Shown here in pieces: positions 1 through 9,240 of a DNA stretch of 64,000 nucleotides. Within the stretch, counting starts at the first letter, position 1. Each line of letters opens with the position of its first letter. The position numbers and the translations under genes were made by a program. Source of the DNA: an uncultured Prevotellaceae bacterium (GTDB lineage Bacteria; Bacteroidota; Bacteroidia; Bacteroidales; Bacteroidaceae); NCBI GenBank assembly GCA_902788605.1, contig CADAKX010000002.1, forward strand, positions 102,896 through 166,895, written 5' to 3'. Under the pieces are notes generated by a model, which saw only the letters and a program-made list of their open reading frames with translations, did no database searches and was not told the origin of the DNA.

Positions 1-1
1 C

Positions 2-172
2 TACGCCCTGACTGGCGACGAGGTCAGGGCGGTGATAGCCGAGGATCCTTCGGGTATCACTGATGTGAAGACAGAGCTGCAGAACGATGCCTACTTTGGT
101 CTTGATGGCATCCGCAGGGATGCGCCGCAGCGAGGCATCAATATCATCAACAATAAAAAGGTAGTCCGTTGA
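2..172 (+). CDS. C-terminal fragment of a secreted or surface protein
   Basis: An open frame enters from the left edge and stops at 170-172, giving 56 residues. It ends in a tail reading LDGIRRDAPQRGI then INNKKVVR. This resembles the short C-terminal signature common on secreted Prevotella proteins (a pattern like LxGxR, then PxxGIYIxNGKKVV), which is thought to act in sorting or anchoring. The main body of the protein is outside the window, so its function cannot be told. The last codons form the left arm of the terminator that follows. Confidence 0.6.
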   Translation, partial: YALTGDEVRAVIAEDPSGITDVKTELQNDAYFGLDGIRRDAPQRGINIINNKKVVR

Positions 173-186
173 GACTACCTTTTTTC
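155..186. terminator. bidirectional intrinsic terminator
   Basis: A perfect 12-bp stem (AAAAAGGTAGTC at 155-166, GACTACCTTTTT at 173-184) has a 6-nt loop that holds the stop codon of the upstream fragment. Because the arms carry A- and T-runs, the hairpin has a U-tract in both directions. It lies between two convergent units and probably ends both the left-edge gene and the glnS-to-fcl operon. Confidence 0.85.
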
Positions 187-203
187 TTGTGTTTCTATGT
201 CGT

Positions 204-1382
204 TTAGTTCAGACTCTCCTGATACCACTCAAAGAGTTTTCTCACGCCATCCTCGATCTCCACTTTGTGGGTCCAGCCTAGTGAGTGCAGCTTCGAAACA
301 TCGATGAGTTTGCGCATGGTGCCATCAGGTTTCGTGGCATCAAACACCACCTCGCCCTCAAAGCCCACCGCCTTGACAACCAGTTCTGAGAGTTGGCGGA
401 TGGTGAGTTCCTTGCCTGTGCCCACGTTGATGTGGCAGTTGCGAATCTCACCCAGTGATGGGATAGCGCCGCCTCGTCCAGTGCTGTGGTTGCGGTCTAC
501 GGCGCCATCGACAGAGGCTCCATAGTGCACGCTGGAGTATTTCTCGATGCCAATGACGTCCTTGAAGTCCACGTTCAGCAATACATGTACTGAGGCATCA
601 GCCATGTCTTCTGACCATAGGAATTCTCGCAATGGCGTTCCTGTGCCCCAGAGCGTCACCTTGTTGTCTTCGATGCCATACTTTCGTAATACCGTCATAA
701 CCTCATCACGAGATGCTGAACCATTGACGCCCTCTACAGGACGCTTGTTTAGGTCGATGGTAATCTTGTCCCATGCTCCATCGTGGATGAGTTTGGCCAG
801 ATACACCTTACGCATCATGGCAGGCATCACGTGACTGTTCTCCAAGTGGAAGTTGTCATTGGGGCCATAGAGGTTGGTGGGCATCACGGCGATATAGTTC
901 GTGCCATACTGCAGGTTGTAGCTCTCGCACATCTTCAGGCCTGCAATCTTCGCGATGGCATACTCCTCGTTAGTGTATTCCAGGGGTGAGGTCAGCAGAC
1001 AATCCTCCTTCATGGGCTGGGGTGCATTCTTCGGATAGATGCACGTGGAGCCCAGAAACAGCAGTTTCTTCACGCCGTGGGCATAGGCCTCGCTGATGAC
1101 GTTGCACTGGATCTTCATGTTCATCATGATGAAGTCTGCGCGATACAGGCTGTTAGCCATGATGCCGCCCACGAAGGCAGCAGCCAATACCACTGCATCA
1201 GGCTGCTCCTCATCGAAGAACTTCTTCACCGCCACTTGGTCAGTCAGATCCAGTTCTTGGTGGGTTCGGCCCACCAAGTTAGTGTACCCTCTCTGCAAGA
1301 GGTTATTCCAAATAGCGGAGCCCACCAGTCCGTGATGCCCCGCTACATATATTTTCGAGTTCTTATCTAACACAATTCTCAA
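204..1382 (-). CDS. fcl: GDP-L-fucose synthase
   Basis: A 392-residue NADPH-dependent epimerase/reductase that converts GDP-4-keto-6-deoxymannose to GDP-L-fucose in the cytoplasm. The Rossmann motif GHHGLVG lies at residues 15-21. The SDR catalytic residues are seen as the Ser in GST (112) and Tyr141/Lys145 in YAIAK. The protein is about 70 residues longer than E. coli Fcl (321). Most of the excess looks like an insertion at about residues 195-240, between the NADP domain and the substrate-binding region. It is the last gene of the operon, 10 bp after gmd, and supplies activated fucose for capsule, O-antigen or glycoprotein glycans. Confidence 0.93.
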   Translation of the reverse strand: MRIVLDKNSKIYVAGHHGLVGSAIWNNLLQRGYTNLVGRTHQELDLTDQVAVKKFFDEEQPDAVVLAAAFVGGIMANSLYRADFIMMNMKIQCNVISEAYAHGVKKLLFLGSTCIYPKNAPQPMKEDCLLTSPLEYTNEEYAIAKIAGLKMCESYNLQYGTNYIAVMPTNLYGPNDNFHLENSHVMPAMMRKVYLAKLIHDGAWDKITIDLNKRPVEGVNGSASRDEVMTVLRKYGIEDNKVTLWGTGTPLREFLWSEDMADASVHVLLNVDFKDVIGIEKYSSVHYGASVDGAVDRNHSTGRGGAIPSLGEIRNCHINVGTGKELTIRQLSELVVKAVGFEGEVVFDATKPDGTMRKLIDVSKLHSLGWTHKVEIEDGVRKLFEWYQESLN

Positions 1383-1392
1383 ATTCTTGACC

Positions 1393-2487
1393 TTATTTCA
1401 CGATACCCTTCTCCAGGTACTCCTCCAGATTGGTGCGCACCTTGGCAGCGGCGCCGTCGGCAGCCACCTTGGCCATGTCGCTGTCAACCATGATTTTCAC
1501 CAATTCTTCAAACGAGGTCTTCGAAGGATCCCATCCCAGCTTCGTCTTCGCCTTGGTGGGATCACCCCACAGGTTGACCACATCGGTGGGTCGATAGAAG
1601 TCGGGCGACACCTCGATGAGCACACGGCCTGTTGCCTTGTCAATGCCCTTCTCGTCGGCACCCTCGCCAACAAACTCCAGTTCGATGCCCACATGCTTGA
1701 AGGCATAGTAACAGAACTCGCGTACCGAGTGCTGCACACCTGTGGCGATGACGAAGTCCTCGGGCTTCTCCTGTTGCAGGATGAGCCACATACACTCAAC
1801 ATAGTCTTTGGCGTATCCCCAGTCGCGCAGGCTACCCAGGTTACCCAGGTAGAGCTTGTCCTGCTTGCCTTGTTTTATGCGTGCTGCAGCCAGTGTAATC
1901 TTACGGGTGACGAAGGTCTCGCCTCGGCGCTCACTCTCGTGGTTGAAGAGGATGCCCGAGCAGCAATACATGTTGTAGGCTTCGCGATACTCCTTCACAA
2001 TCCAAAAGCCATACTGTTTGGCTACCGCATAGGGCGAGTAGGGGTGGAAGGGTGTATCCTCGTTCTGGGGCACCTCTTCTACCTTGCCATACAGCTCAGA
2101 TGTTGAGGCCTGATAGATGCGGCACTGGTCTTTGAGTCCCAGCTGTCGCACAGCCTCCAGGATACGCAGTACACCCACGGCATCCACATCCGCTGTAAAC
2201 TCAGGCGAGTCGAAGCTCACCTGCACGTGGCTCTGTGCTGCCAAGTTATAGATCTCTGTGGGGCGCACCTTTCCGATGACGCCGAGGATAGACATCGAAT
2301 CGCCCAGGTCAGCGTAGTGTAGGTGGAAGTTTGGCTTGCCTTCCAGGTGGGCGATGCGTTCGCGGTAGTCCACCGACGAGCGGCGTATGGTGCCATGCAC
2401 CTCGTAGCCTTTGGCCAAGAGGAACTCGGCGAGATACGAGCCGTCCTGTCCGGTGATACCGGTGATGAGTGCAATATTTTTATTCAT
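1393..2487 (-). CDS. gmd: GDP-mannose 4,6-dehydratase
   Basis: A 364-residue short-chain dehydrogenase that makes GDP-4-keto-6-deoxy-D-mannose from GDP-mannose, the step before Fcl. The NADP-binding [12 protein letters not shown] motif is at residues 10-21, Thr/Ser/Glu of TSE at 129-131, and Tyr153/Lys157 in YAVAK. The conserved [16 protein letters not shown] block, which is diagnostic for Gmd, follows. Length is normal for the family (about 350-370). It starts 4 bp after manC and is followed by fcl after 10 bp, so the three genes form a complete route from mannose-1-phosphate to GDP-L-fucose. Confidence 0.96.
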   Translation of the reverse strand: MNKNIALITGITGQDGSYLAEFLLAKGYEVHGTIRRSSVDYRERIAHLEGKPNFHLHYADLGDSMSILGVIGKVRPTEIYNLAAQSHVQVSFDSPEFTADVDAVGVLRILEAVRQLGLKDQCRIYQASTSELYGKVEEVPQNEDTPFHPYSPYAVAKQYGFWIVKEYREAYNMYCCSGILFNHESERRGETFVTRKITLAAARIKQGKQDKLYLGNLGSLRDWGYAKDYVECMWLILQQEKPEDFVIATGVQHSVREFCYYAFKHVGIELEFVGEGADEKGIDKATGRVLIEVSPDFYRPTDVVNLWGDPTKAKTKLGWDPSKTSFEELVKIMVDSDMAKVAADGAAAKVRTNLEEYLEKGIVK

Positions 2488-2491
2488 AGGG

Positions 2492-3559
2492 TTAGTTTTC
2501 GCCCGAGAACTGCTTGATGCGCTGTTCCTCGGACAGTTTGCATATTAATAATGTATCGTCGTTTTCTGCCACGATAAAGCCATCCAGTCCCTGGATCACC
2601 ACCTTCTTCTCCTGTGTGGCGTGCACCATACAGTTGTGGCTCTCGATCATCTGGATGTTGTCGCCGATGCAGGCGTTGCCATAGATGTCGCGTTTGGTCT
2701 GCGTCTGCAGAGAGCCCCATGTGCCCAGGTCGCTCCATCCGAAGTCGGCGGGACATACAAAGATCTCCTCAGCCTTCTCCATGATGGCATAGTCCACCGA
2801 GATGTTCTCGCACTGTGGGAACTTCTCGTTGATGACCTCCTGCTCCTGAGGTGTGCCATAGATGGGCAGCATCTGCTCGAAGATCTTGTTCATCTTGGGC
2901 TGATAGATGCGGAAGGCGTTGACGATGGTCGACACGTTCCAGATAAAGATGCCTGCATTCCAGAAATAGTAGTTCTTCTTGATATACTGCTGAGCTGTGG
3001 CCAGGTCAGGCTTCTCGCGGAAAGAGTCCACGCGGAAGATACCCTTGTTGCGCAGCGATGAAGCCGAGAGGTCGGCCTGGATATAGCCATAGCCCGTCTC
3101 AGGACGGTTGGGCTTCATACCCAGTGTCACGATGGCGTCGCTGTCAGAGGTGAAGTCCATACACTCTGCGATGACGCGCTGAAACTCCTGCACGTTCATC
3201 ACGATATGATCGCTGGGAGTCACCACGATGTTGGCCTTGGGATCCTGTGCCTTGATGCGCCATGATACGTAGGCGATACAGGGGGCAGTGTTGCGTCGGC
3301 AGGGCTCGCAGAGAATGTGGTTGCGCGGCATGTCGGGCAGCTGTTCTGCCACGATGTCGGCATATTTCTCGTTGGTTACCACCCAGATATTTTCAGGCGC
3401 TACCAGATTTCCGAAGCGCTCAACGGTGAGTTGCAGCAGAGTCTTGCCAGTGCCCAATACGTCGATAAATTGCTTGGGCTTCTCGGGTGTACTCATAGGC
3501 CAGAAGCGGCTGCCCACGCCGCCTGCCATAATGACGAGGTGATTCTTTGAAGATTTCAT
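2492..3559 (-). CDS. manC: mannose-1-phosphate guanylyltransferase
   Basis: A 355-residue nucleotidyltransferase that makes GDP-mannose from GTP and mannose-1-phosphate. The N-terminal signature [13 protein letters not shown] and the following EKPKQF lie within the first 31 residues, and the protein continues with TPSDH and the [15 protein letters not shown] block typical of this family. It lacks the C-terminal phosphomannose-isomerase domain of the two-domain enzymes, so isomerisation must come from elsewhere. It sits 2 bp after the DedA gene and 4 bp before gmd. The symbol follows the usual name for the monofunctional enzyme. Confidence 0.94.
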   Translation of the reverse strand: MKSSKNHLVIMAGGVGSRFWPMSTPEKPKQFIDVLGTGKTLLQLTVERFGNLVAPENIWVVTNEKYADIVAEQLPDMPRNHILCEPCRRNTAPCIAYVSWRIKAQDPKANIVVTPSDHIVMNVQEFQRVIAECMDFTSDSDAIVTLGMKPNRPETGYGYIQADLSASSLRNKGIFRVDSFREKPDLATAQQYIKKNYYFWNAGIFIWNVSTIVNAFRIYQPKMNKIFEQMLPIYGTPQEQEVINEKFPQCENISVDYAIMEKAEEIFVCPADFGWSDLGTWGSLQTQTKRDIYGNACIGDNIQMIESHNCMVHATQEKKVVIQGLDGFIVAENDDTLLICKLSEEQRIKQFSGEN

Positions 3560-3561
3560 AG

Positions 3562-4182
3562 CTATTTTCTTTTAATAATTGCTTTCACGATGAAATATCC
3601 CACAGCCAGTGCCAGGATGGCCAGGATGGCCCCCACGATATAGTGGTTGTAGTGCTGGATGGTGGTCTCGAGCTGGTCCTCGGGCACCACGGCATGCAGA
3701 TACCAGCCCATGGCAGCGAGGATGGCGTGCCATGCGCCTGCGCCCAGTGTAGTGTATAGTAGGAACTTCCAGTAGTTCATGCGAGACAGTCCGGCAGGGA
3801 TGGATATCAGATGGCGTATGCCAGGTACCAGTCGGCCCGTGAGTGTGGCCATGATGCCGTGGTCGTCGAAGTAGTGTTCACTCTTCTCCACCTTCTCTTG
3901 GTTCAGCAGGCACATCTTGCCCCATTTGCTGTTGGCGAACTTATAGATTACGGGTCGTCCCACGTAGAGTGCCACGAAGTAGTTGATTGATGCGCCTAGG
4001 TCGGCACCGATGGTGGCAAATAGCACCACCAGCACCACATTGAGTTGTCCGCTGGCAGCATGATAGGCTGCGGGAGCCACGACGAGTTCCGAGGGTACGG
4101 GTATCACCGTACTCTCCAACAGCATCAGCAGGAGTATTGTTCCGTAATTCAGGTTGCCAAGTAGTGTTGATATCCAGTTCAT
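3562..4182 (-). CDS. DedA-family inner membrane protein
   Basis: A 206-residue polytopic membrane protein of the DedA/SNARE-associated (VTT domain) family, members of which are linked to undecaprenyl-phosphate or phospholipid flipping. The N-terminal hydrophobic stretch is followed by the ESTVIPVPSE-type re-entrant loop, an FxxxGRPVIYKFANSKWG segment and the GRLVPGIRHLISIPAGLSRM motif, all typical of DedA. Two further hydrophobic helices form the C-terminus. Its start overlaps the stop of the TPR gene by 4 bp (ATGA), and manC starts 2 bp after its stop. The setting among nucleotide-sugar genes fits a role in lipid-carrier recycling, but this is inference. Confidence 0.88.
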   Translation of the reverse strand: MNWISTLLGNLNYGTILLLMLLESTVIPVPSELVVAPAAYHAASGQLNVVLVVLFATIGADLGASINYFVALYVGRPVIYKFANSKWGKMCLLNQEKVEKSEHYFDDHGIMATLTGRLVPGIRHLISIPAGLSRMNYWKFLLYTTLGAGAWHAILAAMGWYLHAVVPEDQLETTIQHYNHYIVGAILAILALAVGYFIVKAIIKRK

Positions 4183-5606
4183 TGTCTCTTTTTGATTTCT
4201 TCTACGGTATAATTGTAATATTCCTCAGGAGGTACGTCGTTGGGAAAATAATCGCCCAGTACCTCTTTACATTCCTTGGGATTTCGCACGCAGGCCAATT
4301 CCAGATATTCCAGGTATTCCTCATATTTCTTCAGTGCGCGACAGCAGAACGCCATATACGCGTAGCCCCCGTTGTCTTCTTCATTGTATTGGCTGAAGAG
4401 CTCTTTGAGGAGGTCGTAGGCCTGCTCAACGAATTTGTTTTCGATGAGTGATACGACGATTTTGATGAAGGCATGGTACTTATCGTCTGAATAGAGTAAG
4501 CCCTGAGCAAAATAGTATTTTGCTTCCTTTGCTCTTTTGCCCGTCAGCAAGATATGGCCCTTGACGATGTTGATGTCGTTGTGGTCGCAGTCCAAGTCGT
4601 TCGTCTTGTCCAGTTCGGCGATAGCCTCGTCGGTGCGTCCCATATCCATGAGGATGAAAGCCATTTCCTCATAGATTTTTACGAGGTTGGGCGAGTCGGC
4701 CGGCATGATATCCGCCGCCTGTCTCATGACGCTAAGCGCCTCCTCATTTCTGCCCAAGCGTGTCAGGCAGTATCCCTTTCGTGCCAGCGCCTCGTCGTCG
4801 TCGGGTTCTTGTTCCAGGTACCTCTCATAGAACTTCAGCGACTCCTCAAAGTTCTCCAGCCTCATTAGCGCGCTGGCCTTTGCCAGTTGGGCGTTGGGGT
4901 CGTTGGGGTCGATGGCGATGGCATATTCGCTGCTTTGCACGGATTCGCTGTATTCCCCGTTCATAAATTGCGCCGAGGCCAATGCCGTCCAGTATCGGCA
5001 GCTAAAGGGGTCGCTGTCCACCAGTTGGTTGAATATCTTGGCGCTCTCATCAAATTTCTCCATCTCAAAGAGCGACCTGGCCATCAGTTCTTTATAGGCC
5101 GTCGTGTTCTCCTGGTGTCCCTTGGTCATCCATTCCAAAGTCTTGTCGGGCAGTCCGTTGTCCGAGAAGATGCCCACGACATCCATGATAAAGTCCTGAC
5201 GTTCCTCCTCGTCCTCTATCGTCTCGAGTATAGAGTTCAGATACTGCTCTGCCTCGTCCACCTTGTCCTCGTTGATCAGAATCTCGGCACGGTCATAGAT
5301 ATAGTCGGGCTCACTGGTCTCGATAATCTGGTCCAGCAGTTGCCATGCCTTCTGCGTGTCGCCATTATACAGCGCCTCGTGGATGCGGTAGGTTAGGGGA
5401 GCGACGGCGCCTGGCGAGAGGCTGAGTGCCAGCGATATGGCTTTCTCGGCCTCGTCCAGTCGTTCGGTATACTGATAGTAGTCAGCGATATCCGTCAGCT
5501 CGTCGGCATCCATAAACACAGGTTCCCCTGCGTTGATGGATTTCTCATACGTGCTCAGCAGCCTTTGGAAATCAGCGCTGTCAAAATAATCGTCGCCTAC
5601 TTTCAT
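4179..5606 (-). CDS. tetratricopeptide repeat protein
   Basis: A 475-residue protein with no signal peptide or membrane segment, made of tandem TPR helices from about residue 40 to the end. Several repeats are readable, such as one with NPNAQLAKASALMRLENF then EESLKFYERYLEQEP, and ARKGYCLTRLGRNEEALSVM. The C-terminus is charged (EEIKKRQ). It probably serves as a cytoplasmic protein-interaction scaffold; no enzymatic domain is seen. It lies 7 bp after glnS and overlaps the DedA gene by 4 bp, so it is translationally coupled to the polysaccharide-precursor part of the operon. Its partner cannot be told from sequence. Confidence 0.85.
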   Translation of the reverse strand: MKVGDDYFDSADFQRLLSTYEKSINAGEPVFMDADELTDIADYYQYTERLDEAEKAISLALSLSPGAVAPLTYRIHEALYNGDTQKAWQLLDQIIETSEPDYIYDRAEILINEDKVDEAEQYLNSILETIEDEEERQDFIMDVVGIFSDNGLPDKTLEWMTKGHQENTTAYKELMARSLFEMEKFDESAKIFNQLVDSDPFSCRYWTALASAQFMNGEYSESVQSSEYAIAIDPNDPNAQLAKASALMRLENFEESLKFYERYLEQEPDDDEALARKGYCLTRLGRNEEALSVMRQAADIMPADSPNLVKIYEEMAFILMDMGRTDEAIAELDKTNDLDCDHNDINIVKGHILLTGKRAKEAKYYFAQGLLYSDDKYHAFIKIVVSLIENKFVEQAYDLLKELFSQYNEEDNGGYAYMAFCCRALKKYEEYLEYLELACVRNPKECKEVLGDYFPNDVPPEEYYNYTVEEIKKRQ

Positions 5607-5613
5607 CTCTTTT

Positions 5614-7371
5614 TTATTTCTTCCATGTGTCCTTCAGACCCACGGTCTTGTTGAATACAGGGCTCTCGGGAGTTGAGTCGGGATCCACGTTGAAGTAGCC
5701 GATGCGCTGGAACTGCAGATAAGTCAGTGCCGGCAGCTGTGCAGCAAACGGCTCGATATAGCAGTCCTTGAGGATGTGCAGGTTGTCGGGGTTCATCATC
5801 TGGCGCAATGCGTCGGCACCCTTGATGCCCTCCTCTTCCTCCAGTCGCTTCAGTTCGTCGCGTGGGTTCTCCATCTTCCACAGGCGCTCATAGAGGCGTA
5901 CCTCGGCCTTCACAGCGTTGTGGCAGCTCACCCAGTGCAGGGTCTTACCCTTGATCTTACGGTTGGCGCCGGGCAGTCCGCTGCGTGTCTCGGGGTCATA
6001 GGTGCAATAGATGGTTGTCACCTTGCCGTCGGCATCCTTGTCGCAGGGGTGCTCCTCGTCGCACTTGATGATATAGGCGTTCTTCAGGCGTACCTCCTTA
6101 CCCGGAGCCAGACGCATAAACTTCTTCTCGGCCACTTCCATGAAGTCGTCGCGTTCAATCCACAGTTCGCGACTGAACTCCACCTCGTGGGTGCCGTCGG
6201 CCTCGTTCTCGGGGTTGTTGATGGCTGTGAGCATCTCCTGCTGACCTTCGGGATAGTTGGTGATAACCACCTTCACAGGGTCGAGTACGGCACTCACACG
6301 CAGGGCACGCGTGTTCAGGTCGTCGCGCAGAGCACTCTCAAACAGCGCCATATCGTTCAGGGCGTCTATCTTCGTATAGCCAATCTTCTCCATGAAGTTC
6401 TTGATACCTTCGGGCGAGTAGCCACGACGGCGGAAACCACAGATGGTCGGCATGCGGGGGTCGTCCCATCCGTTCACCAGTCCCTCGCTGACCAGTGTGC
6501 GCAGGTTACGCTTCGACAGCAGGATATAGTTCAGGTTCAGCTTGTTGAACTCCGTCTGGCGGGGACCTTCGAAGTCAGCAAACTTGTCGCCCATATTCTC
6601 CAGGTAGCCCAGCCATCCCACAAAGAGATCGTACAAGGGGCGGTGCTCCACAAACTCCAGCGTACACCATGAGTGTGTCACGCCCTCGAGGAAGTCGCAC
6701 TGTCCGTGTGTGAAGTCATACATGGGGTAGGCGTTCCACTTCGAGCCCGTCTTTACGTGGGGGATGTTCAGCACGCGATAGATCAGCGGGTCGCGGAACA
6801 GCATGTTGCTGTGAGCCATGTCGATCTTGGCGCGCAGCACCATCTTGCCCGGCTCGCAGTCGCCGCTGTTCATATATTCAAACAACTTCAGGTTCTCCTC
6901 CACGGGGCGGTCGCGATAGGGCGAGTTTGTACCCGGACTGGTTGTTGTGCCCTTCTGCTGGGCAATCAGCTCGGCGCTCTGCTCGTCCACATAGGCGCGT
7001 CCCTGCTTGATGAGCCATACAGCAAAGTCCCATAGCTCCTGGAAATAGTCGCTGGCGTAATAGACGTGTGCCCATTCATAGCCCAGCCATTTGATATCCT
7101 GTTCGATGTTCTCGATAAACTCGGTATCCTCCTTCACGGGGTTGGTGTCGTCGAATCGCAGGTTGCATTCGCCGCCATATTTCTTTGCCAGTCCGAAGTC
7201 GATGGCGATGGCCTTGGCGTGTCCAATGTGCAGATAGCCATTGGGTTCGGGTGGGAAACGGGTCTGCATTCTTCCGCCGTTCTTACCCTCTGCCAGGTCG
7301 TCTTTTACCATCTGTTCTACAAAACTGAGGCTTTTCTTCTCCTCTCCTTCATTCTGTATTATTTCTGCCAT
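5614..7371 (-). CDS. glnS: glutaminyl-tRNA synthetase
   Basis: A 585-residue class I synthetase that charges tRNA-Gln. The N-terminus carries FPPEPNGYLHIGHAKA at about residues 39-54 (the HIGH motif), followed by RFDDTNP and the KMSKS-loop equivalent reading LLSKRNL. The C-terminal anticodon-binding beta-barrels (KTLHWVSCHNAVKAEVRLYERL) are complete. Length is close to E. coli GlnRS (554) plus a small N-terminal extension. It is the first gene of the six-gene operon, and a good promoter lies about 25 bp upstream of its ATG. Direct GlnRS use is usual in Bacteroidetes. Confidence 0.97.
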   Translation of the reverse strand: MAEIIQNEGEEKKSLSFVEQMVKDDLAEGKNGGRMQTRFPPEPNGYLHIGHAKAIAIDFGLAKKYGGECNLRFDDTNPVKEDTEFIENIEQDIKWLGYEWAHVYYASDYFQELWDFAVWLIKQGRAYVDEQSAELIAQQKGTTTSPGTNSPYRDRPVEENLKLFEYMNSGDCEPGKMVLRAKIDMAHSNMLFRDPLIYRVLNIPHVKTGSKWNAYPMYDFTHGQCDFLEGVTHSWCTLEFVEHRPLYDLFVGWLGYLENMGDKFADFEGPRQTEFNKLNLNYILLSKRNLRTLVSEGLVNGWDDPRMPTICGFRRRGYSPEGIKNFMEKIGYTKIDALNDMALFESALRDDLNTRALRVSAVLDPVKVVITNYPEGQQEMLTAINNPENEADGTHEVEFSRELWIERDDFMEVAEKKFMRLAPGKEVRLKNAYIIKCDEEHPCDKDADGKVTTIYCTYDPETRSGLPGANRKIKGKTLHWVSCHNAVKAEVRLYERLWKMENPRDELKRLEEEEGIKGADALRQMMNPDNLHILKDCYIEPFAAQLPALTYLQFQRIGYFNVDPDSTPESPVFNKTVGLKDTWKK

Positions 7372-7398
7372 AATCCTATTTATATATTAATTTGGCTG

Positions 7399-7430
7399 CA
7401 AAGTTACTAAAAGTTGATGGAAAAGCCAAA
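7399..7430 (-). promoter_or_regulatory. Bacteroidetes-type promoter of the glnS-fcl operon
   Basis: On the minus strand a TTTG (-33) at 7430-7427 and TAACTTTG (-7) at 7406-7399 are separated by 20 bp, matching the TTTG / TAnnTTTG consensus. It lies just upstream of the glnS ATG at 7371, and no other good promoter was seen before the other five genes. Confidence 0.75.
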
Positions 7431-7509
7431 AGGAATAGGTATTTTTTCTTTTTTTGCCGAGTGTAGTAACTTCTTGAAATAAAAACGATGAAATATCATA
7501 ATAATATCG

Positions 7510-7517
7510 TACCTTTG
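7510..7517 (+). promoter_or_regulatory. -7 element of panE promoter
   Basis: TACCTTTG at 7510-7517 fits the TAnnTTTG -7 element and lies 30 nt before the panE ATG. No good TTTG was found at the -33 distance, so the promoter is half-supported. Confidence 0.55.
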
Positions 7518-7547
7518 TCACCGTAATTTTAGAAAAATGTTAGCAAT

Positions 7548-8459
7548 ATGAGATACGGAATTATCGGCACCGGTGCCATTGGCGGCTATTATGGTGCCAA
7601 ATTGGCTCATGCAGGCGAGGAAGTCCACTTCCTGCTGCACAGCGACTACGAGTATGTAAAACAACACGGCCTGCAAGTTGACTCCTGCGATGGCTCGTTC
7701 CATCTGGACAATGTCAACGTCTATCAGCATGCGGGCGATATGCCCCAGTGTGACGTGGTGCTCGTGGGACTTAAGTCCGTTAATAACAGTAAGTTGCAGC
7801 CTTTGCTATCACCATTACTTCACGGTGAGACGTTGGTGGTGCTCATCCAAAACGGCATTGGGGTTGAGGAGGATGTACAGAAGATGTTCCCTGGTGTGCA
7901 ACTCGCTGCCGGACTGGCCTTCATCTGTTCAGCCAAGACCCAGCCCGGCCTTGTCTGTCACCAGTGTTATGGCAGCATCAACCTGGCCAACTACTCCTGT
8001 CAGGACGAGGCGCTGATGCAGACCGTTGTCGATGAGTTCCGCGCGGCAGGCATCGAGACAGGGCTGGTGGAATATCATGAGGCACGATGGAAGAAGGCCG
8101 TCTGGAACATGCCGTTCAATGGTATGACCGTAGCCCTGCACACCCAGACCGACAAGCTGCTGAAGAACCCATCCACCCGCCAACTCATTCGCGAGCAGAT
8201 GATGGAGGTGGTTCGTACTGCCCAGCACCTGGGGGTGAAGAACCTTGACGAATCGTTTGTCGCCAAGATGATTGAGACCACCGACGCGATGACCCCCTAT
8301 TCACCATCCATGCGACTGGACTACGACTTCCACCGTCCCATGGAGATCTACTATCTCTATACTCGTCCCCTCGAGATTGCCCGCGCTTCCGGCTGTCCCA
8401 TGCCCAAGCTCGAGATGCTGGAGGCGGAACTGAGGTTCCTGGAGGCAGAACAGCAGTAA
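7548..8459 (+). CDS. panE: 2-dehydropantoate 2-reductase (ketopantoate reductase)
   Basis: A 303-residue NADPH-dependent reductase that makes pantoate from ketopantoate for pantothenate/CoA synthesis. The N-terminal GIIGTGAIGGYYGAKLA is the ApbA/PanE Rossmann motif (residues 4-20), with QNGIGVEE further on and a catalytic-type Lys in RWKKAVWNMPFNGM. The C-terminal helical domain ends with a typical MPKLEMLEAEL segment. Length is normal. Its own -7 element lies 30 nt upstream. The lipoprotein gene follows 91 bp later on the same strand. A pantothenate kinase gene is also in this window, but in a distant unit. Confidence 0.92.
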   Translation: MRYGIIGTGAIGGYYGAKLAHAGEEVHFLLHSDYEYVKQHGLQVDSCDGSFHLDNVNVYQHAGDMPQCDVVLVGLKSVNNSKLQPLLSPLLHGETLVVLIQNGIGVEEDVQKMFPGVQLAAGLAFICSAKTQPGLVCHQCYGSINLANYSCQDEALMQTVVDEFRAAGIETGLVEYHEARWKKAVWNMPFNGMTVALHTQTDKLLKNPSTRQLIREQMMEVVRTAQHLGVKNLDESFVAKMIETTDAMTPYSPSMRLDYDFHRPMEIYYLYTRPLEIARASGCPMPKLEMLEAELRFLEAEQQ

Positions 8460-8550
8460 TATCACAAAGGCTATTCCCAACTGAGCGCCCCCCGCTATCT
8501 GGGTACCCTTTCCGTCACCCTCGGCCTGGCGTTTGGTTTTTAAATAACAT

Positions 8551-9240
8551 ATGCGTATGGAAAGAAAGTATCTATTCAGTCTGAGCATCCTCCTGGCTTT
8601 AGGTTTGATGCTGGCGGGATGTAAGCCTGCCAATGTTAATACGAAAACAATGGATGGCACGTTGGACGAGCCCTTTTCTCCCGATGAGACTATGGACGGA
8701 TGCGGCGTCATGGTCAAGAATGGAAGCGTATCAACTATCTTCCCCCATATCCGCCACACCCGTGAGGTGCAGTCGAAATACAATGCCAAGACAGGCGACC
8801 TCTGGTTGACCAGTTCGGCGATGGAAGGTACGGGTGTTCGTGTGGAGTGGCTTCATCAGATTCGCTTTGGCGAGAACAAGACAGCATATGTAAAGACGCA
8901 GGTCAACCCTTACGATGTACAGCAGGCCCTCTTGCAGCGTTTAGGCTACACCATCGAGGGCGAAACAATCACGCTCTATGATGGCGCCAAACTGTTGGCG
9001 ACAGTCACCAACACCGTCGAGGATATGGGTGGCTTTGATGACGAACACCCTTTATGGATTGGTGAACAGCTGTACTATGATGTCAGTGGTGATGCCCCCA
9101 AGCTCATCTTTGTTCCTGGTGTGAAGTTCACCACAGGCCTTGTCCTCATATACGACGACATGCCAGAACTCTCGGCTCCCATCACTATTGATGAAAACGG
9201 CTCGTTCACCATTCACGAAATCGGGGTGGTGGAAAATTAG
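8551..9240 (+). CDS. predicted lipoprotein of unknown function
   Basis: A 229-residue protein with a clear lipoprotein signal: positive start MRMERK, hydrophobic stretch, then LAGC with lipidated Cys24. The mature part is soluble, acidic and beta-rich in appearance, with no motif I recognise. It would be anchored in the inner or outer membrane facing the periplasm. No promoter is evident in front of it, so it is probably read through from panE. Its stop codon overlaps the stop codon of the convergent EamA gene (they share TTAG at 9237-9240), leaving no room for a terminator between them. Confidence 0.75.
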   Translation: MRMERKYLFSLSILLALGLMLAGCKPANVNTKTMDGTLDEPFSPDETMDGCGVMVKNGSVSTIFPHIRHTREVQSKYNAKTGDLWLTSSAMEGTGVRVEWLHQIRFGENKTAYVKTQVNPYDVQQALLQRLGYTIEGETITLYDGAKLLATVTNTVEDMGGFDDEHPLWIGEQLYYDVSGDAPKLIFVPGVKFTTGLVLIYDDMPELSAPITIDENGSFTIHEIGVVEN

